This document shows, piece after piece, positions 33,311 to 40,524 of a stretch of 64,000 nucleotides of DNA. Position 1 is the first letter of the stretch; the number at the start of each line of letters is the position of its first letter. The stretch is taken from positions 62,001 to 126,000 of the forward strand of contig NZ_JAMBNP010000011.1 in NCBI RefSeq assembly GCF_023715145.1, read 5' to 3'. The DNA is from Paenibacillus glycanilyticus (lineage in GTDB: Bacteria; Bacillota; Bacilli; Paenibacillales; Paenibacillaceae). Below the pieces are notes generated by a model that saw only the letters and a program-made list of their open reading frames with translations, was not told where the DNA came from and searched no databases. Both the position numbers and the translations under genes were made by a program.

Positions 33311-34073
33311 ACTGGCTTGGCGTTTGGCCGACGAACTTCTTGAACTGGCGCATGAAGTGCGTTTCATGCTCGTACCCGCAGCTTGCCGCGATGGCGGACA
33401 CGGAGAGGGTGCTGTTCTTGAGCAGGTATTTGGCAAGCTCCAGCCTGCCGTTAATCATATCGGTTACAACGGAGCAGCCGAAAATATCTTTATAGAGATG
33501 CTGGAAGTAAGATTTGCTCAAGTGAACGCGGTCGGCCAGCATCTCTACCGTCACATGGCTTTGCGGCGAGTTGTACAGCTCGTCCCGCAGCTCCGAGAAC
33601 TGGCGGATGTAACGGCCCGGTCTTTCGGGATGCTGGGAAAGCTCATGCAGATTGCTCAGCTTCATGAGAAGCGCCCGGATATCGGTATCCATTATTAGAT
33701 CCCTCAAATGCCCGCCCTGCTTCTGAACCCGGTGAAGCTCCATAATGCTTCTGGAGATCAGCATCGGATCAACGGCCTGCACAGGCGTATCGAGCGGAAA
33801 GTTCAGCTCGCCCAGCAGTCCCTTCAATTCTTCTCCCCGGCAATGGAACCAGTCGTTAATAAACGGCAGCTCAAACTGCGCATAAGAATGGGGCGTATCC
33901 GGCTGGAACAGGATAAACGAATCACTGTCCACCAGGATGCGCTCCCCTCTAATAATCACTTCGGATTTCTTCTTGAACAGAACAAACGCATAATCTCCCG
34001 AACCGTTAGGCCGGATAATGGAGATGCCATGCGGATGAACAAAGCGGTAGCCGCAGCTGTCTAATCGAATAAT
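33294..34073 (-). CDS. AraC-family regulator, probable ATT start codon
   Basis: The C-terminal half is a normal AraC double helix-turn-helix (VEMLADRVHLSKSYFQHLYK, then CGYEHETHFMRQFKKFVGQ). Without unusual starts the gene can begin only at GTG 33959 (221 residues), which cuts into the sensor domain and lacks a good ribosome site. The frame stays open upstream to a stop and encodes a conserved-looking sensor start, including CGYRFVHPHGISIIRPNGSG and DYAFVLFKKKSE. It contains no ATG, GTG or TTG. AAAGGAG (34089-34083) lies 9 nt before two ATT codons at 34073, giving 259 residues. ATT starts are known for infC. A consensus promoter lies just upstream, which supports this start. Confidence 0.7.
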   Translation of the reverse strand: MIRLDSCGYRFVHPHGISIIRPNGSGDYAFVLFKKKSEVIIRGERILVDSDSFILFQPDTPHSYAQFELPFINDWFHCRGEELKGLLGELNFPLDTPVQAVDPMLISRSIMELHRVQKQGGHLRDLIMDTDIRALLMKLSNLHELSQHPERPGRYIRQFSELRDELYNSPQSHVTVEMLADRVHLSKSYFQHLYKDIFGCSVVTDMINGRLELAKYLLKNSTLSVSAIAASCGYEHETHFMRQFKKFVGQTPSQFKARV

Positions 34074-34123
34074 CGTAAACAGCTCCTTTCATCAAAAAAA
34101 GCAGGATAGGTCAGTTTTTTCTC

Positions 34124-34152
34124 ATTATAGTGAATTGTAGGCGCTTTCTCAA
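34124..34152 (-). promoter_or_regulatory. Promoter with cre-like site for the ATT-start AraC gene
   Basis: On the minus strand, TTGAGA (34152-34147), a 17-bp spacer and a perfect TATAAT (34129-34124). The sequence TGTAGGCGCTTTCT at 34136-34149 matches 12 of 14 positions of the CcpA cre consensus and lies over the spacer and -35. This suggests glucose repression. Confidence 0.7.
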
Positions 34153-34217
34153 TCCCATACAATCTTTTAGTAGAGGTATGAAAAACGTCCTGTTCGCGGG
34201 TGGGAGCTGAAGCCAAC

Positions 34218-34517
34218 ATGACAATCACAGAATCTGTCAGTAAGAAAGAGCGGGAGGGCTGCAAGGGCTGCTCGGCTGACGTCCGGGTGACGGGCGAGCA
34301 GATCGAGCGCCTGTTATCCAGGATGAAGCCCGAAGTATGCGTAACCGACGAGCTGTACGAGAAGCGGCTTGCCGCATGCCGGGCTTGTCAAAGCTTCGCT
34401 TATGATACGACCTGCATGCATTGCGGCTGCCTGGTTCAGGTGCGCGCCAAGATGAAGGACAAAGGATGTCCTCACCCGCAGCAGGCGGTCAAGGCGTTAT
34501 GGGAAGCATTAAGCTGA
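34218..34517 (+). CDS. Small zinc-ribbon-like protein (DUF6171 type)
   Basis: A 99-residue protein with two cysteine pairs: C-K-G-C near the N-terminus, and later CRACQSFAYDTTCMHCGCLV followed by KDKGCPHP. The layout C-x2-C ... C-x2-C ... C-x2-C-x-C looks zinc-binding. It resembles a conserved Firmicute family of unknown function (DUF6171). ATG 34218 is preferred over GTG 34200 because GGGAG lies upstream of it. Its stop codon lies inside the first unit of the two-hairpin repeat, so repeat and gene overlap. Confidence 0.7.
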   Translation: MTITESVSKKEREGCKGCSADVRVTGEQIERLLSRMKPEVCVTDELYEKRLAACRACQSFAYDTTCMHCGCLVQVRAKMKDKGCPHPQQAVKALWEALS

Positions 34518-34642
34518 TGCTTGCGAGGCAAGAATCATCACGAACAGCCGTCGGGCTGTTTGTGTGACAATTCTTTAAGCGAATGCTTACGAGGCAAGAA
34601 TCATCACGAACAGCCATCGGGCTGTTTGGGTGACAATTCTTT
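34511..34642 (+). repeat. Two-hairpin pre-ribosome-site repeat, 2 copies (locus 2)
   Basis: Two 66-bp units in front of the arabinofuranosidase gene. Each has a short hairpin (TGCTT-GCG-AGGCA, TGCTT-ACG-AGGCA) and then a long hairpin AAGAATCATCACGAACAGCC / GGCTGTTTGTGTGACAATTC. The short stem differs from locus 1 by a change to a G-U wobble that keeps pairing. The second unit leads straight into TTTTTAGGAGG. The first unit overlaps the stop codon of the upstream gene. Confidence 0.85.
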
Positions 34643-34658
34643 TTAGGAGGCAATTAAG

Positions 34659-36137
34659 ATGAATAAAGCGGTTGTCCATACGGACTGGAGTATCGGCACG
34701 ATTAACAAGAATATCTATGGTCACTTTGCCGAGCATCTTGGCAGATGTATTTACGAAGGCTTGTGGGTAGGGGAAGATTCGGATATTCCGAACACGGACG
34801 GTCTTCGCAATGACGTGATTGAAGCGCTGCGCAAGCTGAAGGTGCCCGTTCTGCGCTGGCCGGGCGGCTGTTTTGCCGATGAATATCACTGGAAGGACGG
34901 CATTGGTCCACGCGAGACGCGGAAGAGAATGGTTAATACCCATTGGGGCGGCGTTGTTGAGAATAATCATTTCGGCACGCATGAGTTCTTCCGTCTATGC
35001 GAGCTTGTTGGAGCGGAGCCGTATATTTGCGGCAACGTAGGCAGCGGATCGATTCAGGAAATGTCCGAATGGATGGAGTACATGACCTTCGACGGCGATT
35101 CCCCAATGGCGAATCTGCGCCGGAAGAATGGTCAGGATAAGCCTTGGAAGCTGAAATATTTTGGCGTTGGCAACGAGAACTGGGGCTGCGGCGGCGAGAT
35201 GCTTCCGGAGCATTATGCGGATCTGTACCGTAACTTCCAGACCTATGTCCGCCAATACGGCGACAATAAGCTGTACAAAATTGCAGGTGGAGCAAATTCA
35301 GACGATTACCGTTGGACTGATGTGCTTATGAACAAGGCAGAACGCTTCATGAGTGGTCTGAGCCTTCATTATTACACAGTGCCAGGCACTTGGGCTGACA
35401 AAGGCTCTGCAACTGAATTTGACGAGAACGACTGGTTTGTGACGATGAAAAAAGCTGCTCATATGGACGAGCTGCTCACCCGACATAGCACGGTGATGGA
35501 CCGTTATGATCCAAACAAACGTGTTGGTCTTATTGTGGACGAGTGGGGAACTTGGTTCAATGTCGAGCCGGGCACGAATCCGGGCTTCTTGTACCAGCAA
35601 AGTACCATGCGTGATGCACTAGTAGCCGCGGTTAACCTGCATATTTTCCATAAGCATTGCGAACGGGTGCAGATGGCGAACATTGCGCAAATGGTTAACG
35701 TCCTGCAGGCGGTTGTATTGACCGAAGGCGACAAGATGCTGCTTACGCCTACTTACCATGTGCTTGAAATGTACAATGTCCATCAAGATGCGGAGTCGCT
35801 TGCCATTCATGGCCAGTTCGGCAAAGTTAATGCAGACGGCAAGGAGCTTGATCAGGTTGGCGTTACCGCGTCCAAGAAGGACGGCGTCATTCATGTCAGC
35901 TTGTACAACCTGCATCCTTCCGAGCAGTCCGAGATCAGCATTGAGCTTCGCGGTGCCGAAGGCAGCTTCAACTGCACGGGCAGGTTGCTTGCCGCAGACA
36001 CCATTCAAGCTCACAATACCTTCGAAGATCCGGCCAATGTCAGCGTGAAGCCATTCTACGAAGGGACAATCGAGAACGGTAAATTGAACCTCGATCTGCC
36101 TGCTGCATCGGTAGTTACGCTTCGTTTGGAGCAATAA
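34659..36137 (+). CDS. abfA: GH51 alpha-N-arabinofuranosidase
   Basis: A 492-residue intracellular GH51 enzyme that removes arabinofuranosyl units from arabinan or arabinoxylan fragments. The acid/base is Glu173 in GVGNENWGCGG and the nucleophile Glu295 in IVDEWGTWF. The N-terminal stretch INKNIYGHFAEHLGRCIYEG and VLRWPGGCFADEYHWKDGIG are family hallmarks. There is no signal peptide. TAGGAGG lies 9 nt before the ATG, directly after a tandem two-hairpin repeat. A terminator follows. No arabinose transporter lies next to it. Confidence 0.95.
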   Translation: MNKAVVHTDWSIGTINKNIYGHFAEHLGRCIYEGLWVGEDSDIPNTDGLRNDVIEALRKLKVPVLRWPGGCFADEYHWKDGIGPRETRKRMVNTHWGGVVENNHFGTHEFFRLCELVGAEPYICGNVGSGSIQEMSEWMEYMTFDGDSPMANLRRKNGQDKPWKLKYFGVGNENWGCGGEMLPEHYADLYRNFQTYVRQYGDNKLYKIAGGANSDDYRWTDVLMNKAERFMSGLSLHYYTVPGTWADKGSATEFDENDWFVTMKKAAHMDELLTRHSTVMDRYDPNKRVGLIVDEWGTWFNVEPGTNPGFLYQQSTMRDALVAAVNLHIFHKHCERVQMANIAQMVNVLQAVVLTEGDKMLLTPTYHVLEMYNVHQDAESLAIHGQFGKVNADGKELDQVGVTASKKDGVIHVSLYNLHPSEQSEISIELRGAEGSFNCTGRLLAADTIQAHNTFEDPANVSVKPFYEGTIENGKLNLDLPAASVVTLRLEQ

Positions 36138-36147
36138 ACGATTTAGA

Positions 36148-36190
36148 GCCGATAAGTCCCTCTTGCGAGGCTTATCGGTTTTATTTTTTT
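36148..36190 (+). terminator. Terminator of abfA
   Basis: GCCGATAAG pairs with CTTATCGGT around a loop of about 14 nt and is followed by TTTATTTTTTT. Confidence 0.85.
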
Positions 36191-36300
36191 GCAGGAGACA
36201 AGGGGCTGAGGCTTAACGCTTGTTGGGAGAAAGGAGATCATTATGGTGCATGAAAACCAACGTGGGGCCAAAGCGTTCAAACGGTAATGTTTTGCCGAAG

Positions 36301-36502
36301 CTTAAGGTCCCTAAGGGGCCTTAAGGCAGTAAAATTAGCCGGAGTTGATGAGGTTAAGGTCCCTAAGGGACCTTAACCATGCGGAACAAACAGCAACCAT
36401 CAATCAAACGGAGCGTTCGCGGAAGCTTAAGGTCCCGAAAGGACCTTAAGGCAGTAAAAAGAGTCTGCGTAGGTCGTGTTAAGGTCCCTAAAGGACCTTA
36501 AC
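36301..36502. repeat. 125-bp repeat unit with paired palindromes (locus B)
   Basis: Four palindromes at 36301, 36352, 36426 and 36478, each about 25-27 nt, with arms CTTAAGGTCC / GGACCTTAAG or GTTAAGGTCCC / GGGACCTTAAC. Their spacing (52 bp within a pair, 125 bp between pairs) is the same as at 23864-24160, while the linker sequences differ. It lies between convergent genes. The rest of the gap 36191-36589 holds a 14-codon open frame behind AAAGGAG (36243-36287) and a terminator at 36547. Confidence 0.85.
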
Positions 36503-36546
36503 CATCCGGAACAAGCAGACACAGCTTTTATAATTCCCCATTAAAT

Positions 36547-36575
36547 GGAATAAGACCCCGGCAGGGTCTTATTCC
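36547..36575 (-). terminator. Terminator-like hairpin of the dehydrogenase operon
   Basis: Perfect 12-bp stem GGAATAAGACCC / GGGTCTTATTCC with a 5-nt loop, downstream of the leftward dehydrogenase gene. The following minus-strand sequence is only moderately T-rich. Confidence 0.6.
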
Positions 36576-36589
36576 TGAACATCAATCTA

Positions 36590-37747
36590 CTACCCTCTTA
36601 AATTACTTCCCGTTGTAATGGTACGGTCCTGGAAGTTCTCCACCGAAGCGCTTTTCTCGTAGAAATGCGGGACGTTGTCCTGAATGCCCTGACGAGTATA
36701 GAACGGGTCGTCGGCGCGGAGCGGGAAGGTTACCTTCTCCCCGGTGCTGGCGGATTTGTAGATACCGAGTATCAGCTCCAGCGTTGCCCGGCCGCTATGT
36801 CCGTCAATGAGCAGGGAGTCTCCCTTCTCGATCGCGGACAGCACGTTATCGATTTGACCAACATGTCCTTCATAAGCAACTTCGGGCAGGTTGTCGTAAT
36901 AGGCCTGGATCTCCGCTGAGAGACTAGGATTAGGAGTCGGGAATCCGTTATCCATCGAGCTTGACGTTACCAGCTTCCATGGTGCGGAGATTCGGGCTGC
37001 CTTGCCTTGGAAAATCAGCTGCTGCTCCTCGCCGTGGTGGACGACGGAGCTTGTGATTTGGCCAAGACCGCCGCCGGCGAACTTCAGCATCGCAATCGAC
37101 AGGTCTTCCACTTCCGCATTGTCATGCGAGGTATTGCTCATGAAGGCTTGCAGCTCGGCTGGCCGGCCCATCATCCAGAGCAGCGCATCGATATGATGGA
37201 CGGCATGGTTTAAGGTGCAGCCGCCGCCTTCCTTCTCCCAGGTTCCGCGCCACCACAGATCATAATAGCAGTGGCCGCGCCACCAGTAGGAGTCCACCTG
37301 CGAGTGAACGACAGGACCGATCAGCCCGCTGTCCAGTACGGACTTCAGCTTCATCATTGGCGTGCGAAAGCGGTTCTGGGCAACAATCGACAGCAGCTTG
37401 CCGCTTTCCTCCGCCGCTGTATTCATCGCGTCGCATTCCTCGAGCGAGGAGGCCATCGGTTTTTCGACCAATACATGCTTGCCTGCCCGGAGAAATCGTA
37501 CAGCCAGCTCGGCATGAGTGTAAGGAGGGGTACAGATGGAGACCAGATCGATATCCTGCTCGAGCAATTCCTTATAGTCACTATAGGCTTTCGCTTCGGC
37601 AAGCTGGCTTTGGGCAATTCGGCTTTCCGCCTTATCCTTATAAATATCCGATATGGCAACAACCCGGCATCTCTCCGGGAACTTCAGATAAGCGTCGATA
37701 TGGGCTCGGCTTATAGCCCCCGCTCCAATAATGGCGATTTTCAGCAT
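36590..37747 (-). CDS. Gfo/Idh/MocA-family oxidoreductase
   Basis: A 385-residue NAD(P)-dependent dehydrogenase. The Rossmann motif IAIIGAGAISRAHIDAYLKF opens the chain. The catalytic EKP motif is in GKHVLVEKPMASSLEECDAM, and the substrate domain contains GGCTLNHAVHHIDALLWMMG. ATG 37747 is preferred over TTG 37753, since AGGAG lies 11 nt upstream and the protein then begins MLKIAIIG as in relatives. It lies 14 bp after another dehydrogenase gene of the same family. Such pairs often oxidise and epimerise inositols or sugars; the substrate is unknown. Confidence 0.85.
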   Translation of the reverse strand: MLKIAIIGAGAISRAHIDAYLKFPERCRVVAISDIYKDKAESRIAQSQLAEAKAYSDYKELLEQDIDLVSICTPPYTHAELAVRFLRAGKHVLVEKPMASSLEECDAMNTAAEESGKLLSIVAQNRFRTPMMKLKSVLDSGLIGPVVHSQVDSYWWRGHCYYDLWWRGTWEKEGGGCTLNHAVHHIDALLWMMGRPAELQAFMSNTSHDNAEVEDLSIAMLKFAGGGLGQITSSVVHHGEEQQLIFQGKAARISAPWKLVTSSSMDNGFPTPNPSLSAEIQAYYDNLPEVAYEGHVGQIDNVLSAIEKGDSLLIDGHSGRATLELILGIYKSASTGEKVTFPLRADDPFYTRQGIQDNVPHFYEKSASVENFQDRTITTGSNLRG

Positions 37748-37761
37748 AATCAATTCATCTC

Positions 37762-38835
37762 CTATTCCATGCGGACCGCAAGATTTTGGGCTAATACGCT
37801 AAGCTCGGCAACCTTGAAGGCATGCTCTTGTGTCATTGCATTCTCGGTACGGTGGATGCAGTCGAGAATGAGCTGGCCGAAGAACGGATAACCAACCTGG
37901 CCTCGTACCGAAAAATGATACTCTCCCTCGTGATTGGCCATATATACTTGATCCCCCTCGGGACTACGGGCAAGATCGGTATATTTGCGGACTTCAATGT
38001 AACCTTGGGTTCCGAGAATAAGCGTCCGGCCGTCTCCCCAAGTGCTCAGTCCGTCCGGCGTCAGCCAGTCCACCCGGAAATAGGCAGCCGCGCCGTTATC
38101 GCCCGTCAGCATCACGTCGCCGTAATCCTCCAGCTCGGGATAGGACTTGTGATGGTAGTTGGCGATCCGGGACTGTACGATCTGAGCGTCCTTGGCCCCT
38201 GTATAAGACAGGAACTGCTCGATTTGATGGCTGCCGATATCGCATATAATACCGCCGTATTTCTCGCGTTCGAAGAACCATTCCGGTCTCGACTTCGCGT
38301 TCGTGCGATGCGGTCCCCAGCCCATCACCTGCACAACCCGTCCAATGGCGCCTTGCTCGATTAATTGACCAGCGAACAGGGCACCTTCGTTATGGAGTCT
38401 TTCGCCATAATAAACCATGTATTTGCGTCCGGTCTCCGCCGCCACGCGCTTGGCATCTTCAAGCTGCTCCAGGGTCGTGAGCGGTGCCTTATCCGTAAAA
38501 TAATCCTTGCCTGCCAACATGACCCGAAGGCCAAGCGCGCAGCGCTCGGAGGTAATGGCTGCGGATGCAACCAGCTGGATCCGGGGATCCGCGAAGATCT
38601 CCTCTTCCGAAGCCGCTCTTTTTACATGAGGATAACGCTCCGCAAACCTGGCTACCTTCTCCGGATCCGGGTCATATACGTAAACAAGCTCGCCGCCTGC
38701 TTCGATAAGTCCGTTGCACATGCCGTAGACATGTCCGTGATCCAGCGCAATGGCTGCAAATTGAAACTCTCCGGGCGCAACAGCCGGATTGGGTTTGCCC
38801 TGCGGTGCATAGTTCATGCCGTCTGATTTATTCAA
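37762..38835 (-). CDS. Gfo/Idh/MocA-family oxidoreductase
   Basis: A dehydrogenase of about 357 residues. It has an atypical N-terminal Rossmann segment, FQFAAIALDHGHVYGMCNGL, and DYFTDKAPLTTLEQLEDAKR, where the usual EKP is replaced by DKAP. The second half contains GGIICDIGSHQIEQFLSYTG. TTG 38835 is preferred because AAAGGAG lies 12 nt before it; ATG 38847 directly abuts that ribosome site, and ATG 38817 is another option. The DKAP variant belongs to a subgroup with changed catalytic residues. The gene is divergent from an AraC regulator. Confidence 0.8.
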   Translation of the reverse strand: MNKSDGMNYAPQGKPNPAVAPGEFQFAAIALDHGHVYGMCNGLIEAGGELVYVYDPDPEKVARFAERYPHVKRAASEEEIFADPRIQLVASAAITSERCALGLRVMLAGKDYFTDKAPLTTLEQLEDAKRVAAETGRKYMVYYGERLHNEGALFAGQLIEQGAIGRVVQVMGWGPHRTNAKSRPEWFFEREKYGGIICDIGSHQIEQFLSYTGAKDAQIVQSRIANYHHKSYPELEDYGDVMLTGDNGAAAYFRVDWLTPDGLSTWGDGRTLILGTQGYIEVRKYTDLARSPEGDQVYMANHEGEYHFSVRGQVGYPFFGQLILDCIHRTENAMTQEHAFKVAELSVLAQNLAVRME

Positions 38836-38906
38836 AGCGAGTAACATCTCCTTTAGTGGAATTGCTTCTAGAATATATGGAAAAAGGAATGCTTTGTCGC
38901 TCGATT

Positions 38907-38936
38907 TTGCGGTAAAATGTTTGTATCTTGCGGTAA
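38907..38936 (+). promoter_or_regulatory. Direct repeats upstream of the AraC regulator
   Basis: TTGCGGTAA occurs at 38907-38915 and again at 38928-38936, exactly 21 bp (two helical turns) apart, between the dehydrogenase and AraC genes. This is a typical layout for AraC-family half-sites. Confidence 0.5.
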
Positions 38937-38959
38937 TTCTGAGAAGGGCGGGAAACCGG

Positions 38960-39796
38960 GTGCTACAGGCAAAATGGTTCCAATATGAATATCGAAGAAC
39001 GTCAACCGAGTACTTCCGAGAGGTCTTTCATGCTCATTCCCAATTGGAGCTCACTTACGTGCATGAGGGCAGGGGGCTGCTGATCCTTGACGGGAAATCC
39101 TATTCGATCGAGCCTAACACGCTACTCGTATTTCCGCCGTTCCAGATGCACCGGATTCAGATTCAGGTGACGGAAGAGGAGCCTTTCATACGAAGCGTGC
39201 TGCTGTTCGAGCCGGCCGTGCTGCATGGCTATCTGAATGATTTTCCGAGTCTGAAAGGCTTCTTCCAACGGTTAATGCTGCAGCAGGCGAATGTCCATCC
39301 AGTGAACGCCATGGCGGAGACCGAGCCGTTTGTTGCTCTGCTCAGGCAGTTCAGTACCTCGATGGCCAGCATGCGTGAAGCGGAGTTCGAAGAGAATATG
39401 GGCGTCTTCCTGCTCAGTCTTGTGCATCAGCTCAAGCAAAGCCCGGATGGAGAATCTGCCTTTCTGAAGAAACATAACCACCGCGTCGAAGATATCATGG
39501 GATGGATTGAGAAGCATTACATGGAGCCGTTCCGGCTGGAGGAGCTGGCAAGCGAGCTGCATTTGTCGCCTTATCATGTCGCTCACTTGTTCAAGGAATC
39601 GACGGGAACAACGATTGTGGCTTATACCCAGGCGACGAGAATCCGGCATGCCTGCTCGCTGCTTCGCAAAACCGCCTTGCCTTTATCGGAAGTCGGCTAT
39701 CGCGTAGGGATTGGGAATCCGTCGTATTTCAGTAAAATTTTCCGTCAGATTATGGGGGTAGCCCCTTTATCGTACAGGCAGCATCTAATTAAATGA
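38960..39796 (+). CDS. AraC-family regulator of the dehydrogenase pair
   Basis: A 278-residue regulator from GTG 38960. The N-terminal cupin domain contains HAHSQLELTYVHEGRGLLIL and PNTLLVFPPFQMHRIQIQ. The C-terminal double helix-turn-helix contains LEELASELHLSPYHVAHLFK and SEVGYRVGIGNPSYFSKIFR. The frame is open back to 38816, but that part overlaps the divergent gene's start and lacks family features. Direct repeats TTGCGGTAA just upstream suggest autoregulation and control of the divergent dehydrogenase operon. Confidence 0.82.
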   Translation: MLQAKWFQYEYRRTSTEYFREVFHAHSQLELTYVHEGRGLLILDGKSYSIEPNTLLVFPPFQMHRIQIQVTEEEPFIRSVLLFEPAVLHGYLNDFPSLKGFFQRLMLQQANVHPVNAMAETEPFVALLRQFSTSMASMREAEFEENMGVFLLSLVHQLKQSPDGESAFLKKHNHRVEDIMGWIEKHYMEPFRLEELASELHLSPYHVAHLFKESTGTTIVAYTQATRIRHACSLLRKTALPLSEVGYRVGIGNPSYFSKIFRQIMGVAPLSYRQHLIK

Positions 39797-39821
39797 CGTC
39801 ATTGAACAAGGAGCTGAAGAG

Positions 39822-40157
39822 ATGATTCTTTTTCGGGGGAAAGAAATTGGTCTTCGTACGCTAGAGCCTGAGGATGCCGAGAAGGGCACGCTCTACGGCA
39901 TGGATCAGTTCATCGGTGAACCCGGCTATTGGAACAAGGGGATTGGTTCCGAGCTGATGAAGGAAACCGTCCGTTATTTGACCATGGAGCGGGGAGCAGT
40001 GAAGATCGCGATGGATCCGCAAGCCTGGAATGCTAGAGCGCTAAGAGTGTACGAGAAGAACGGCTTCAAGAAAGTGAAGCTGCTCGAGAAGCATGAATGG
40101 CATGAGGGAGAATACCGGGACTGCTGGCTGATGGTGTACGAGGCAGGTAAGGCGTAG
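39822..40157 (+). pseudogene. GNAT acetyltransferase (AAC(6')-like) with an internal in-frame deletion
   Basis: 111 residues. The start (ILFRGKEIGLRTLEPEDAEK) and the C-terminal half (YGMDQFIGEPGYWNKGIGSE, MDPQAWNARALRVYEKNGF) both match AAC(6')-type acetyltransferases. Full-length relatives are about 180 residues. The usual segment of roughly 70 residues after EDAEK, which holds the first strands of the fold, is missing; the join lies near 39883. The frame is kept. With half the substrate-binding part gone the protein is probably inactive. A good AAGGAG precedes the ATG and a terminator follows. Confidence 0.7.
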
Positions 40158-40159
40158 GT

Positions 40160-40207
40160 GGCATCCCGCCCATGCCGTGCGGTGAAGGGCAGGATGCCTA
40201 TTTTTTC
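40160..40207 (+). terminator. Terminator after the truncated acetyltransferase
   Basis: GGCATCCCGCCC pairs with GGGCAGGATGCC (one mismatch) around a loop of about 15 nt, followed by TATTTTTTCCCC. Confidence 0.8.
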
Positions 40208-40239
40208 CCCCAGAGAGTAATTTTCCTAGTTCAAATTGC

Positions 40240-40251
40240 GCAAACGATTGC
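40240..40251. promoter_or_regulatory. LacI/MalR-type operator 1 of the amylopullulanase gene
   Basis: GCAAACGATTGC, resembling the MalR-type operator GCAAACGTTTGC, upstream of the promoter. The exact reverse complement of these 12 bases recurs at 40479-40490. Confidence 0.55.
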
Positions 40252-40300
40252 TCAAAATATTGCCAATTCTGTCGAATAGTAAATTTCTTCTATCCTCCCA

Positions 40301-40329
40301 TTGACTGTAAAGCGTTTTCATAATAGGAT
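40301..40329 (+). promoter_or_regulatory. Promoter of the amylopullulanase gene with cre-like site in the spacer
   Basis: TTGACT (40301-40306), a 17-bp spacer and TAGGAT (40324-40329). The spacer contains GTAAAGCGTTTTCA (40307-40320), matching 12 of 14 cre positions. This would let CcpA or a maltose regulator block the promoter. The transcript would have a leader of about 190 nt. Confidence 0.65.
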
Positions 40330-40411
40330 GGAATTAATCAACACATGCTGATAAATGCCTAATTTAAGGGCAATGCATTCCGGTTTTTGCTGATAATGCC
40401 GGAACAACCCC

Positions 40412-40445
40412 GCTATCTCTTCTAACCCAAGGGATAGCTTTTTTT
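40412..40445 (+). terminator. Terminator inside the amylopullulanase leader (possible attenuator)
   Basis: GCTATCTCTT pairs with AAGGGATAGC (one G-U) around a 7-nt loop and is followed by seven T. It lies about 85 nt after the promoter and 80 nt before the start codon. Another hairpin (TTCCGG / CCGGAA, 40378-40404) directly precedes it. It may control read-through into the gene. Confidence 0.65.
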
Positions 40446-40478
40446 ATCGGCAGGAAAGGAGTTTTTGCGTCTGTTTGT

Positions 40479-40490
40479 GCAATCGTTTGC
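40479..40490. promoter_or_regulatory. LacI/MalR-type operator 2 of the amylopullulanase gene
   Basis: GCAATCGTTTGC, the exact reverse complement of operator 1 at 40240-40251, placed 239 bp downstream and 34 bp before the start codon. The pair flanks promoter and leader, which would allow DNA looping by a LacI-type repressor. Confidence 0.55.
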
Positions 40491-40524
40491 TCAATTTCGA
40501 TGATCTAGGGAGGATTACGCGCAT

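Noticed and set aside
40336..40524. Known riboswitch in the amylopullulanase leader
   Set aside because: Two hairpins and a terminator are visible, but none of the conserved cores of common riboswitches or T-boxes was recognised.
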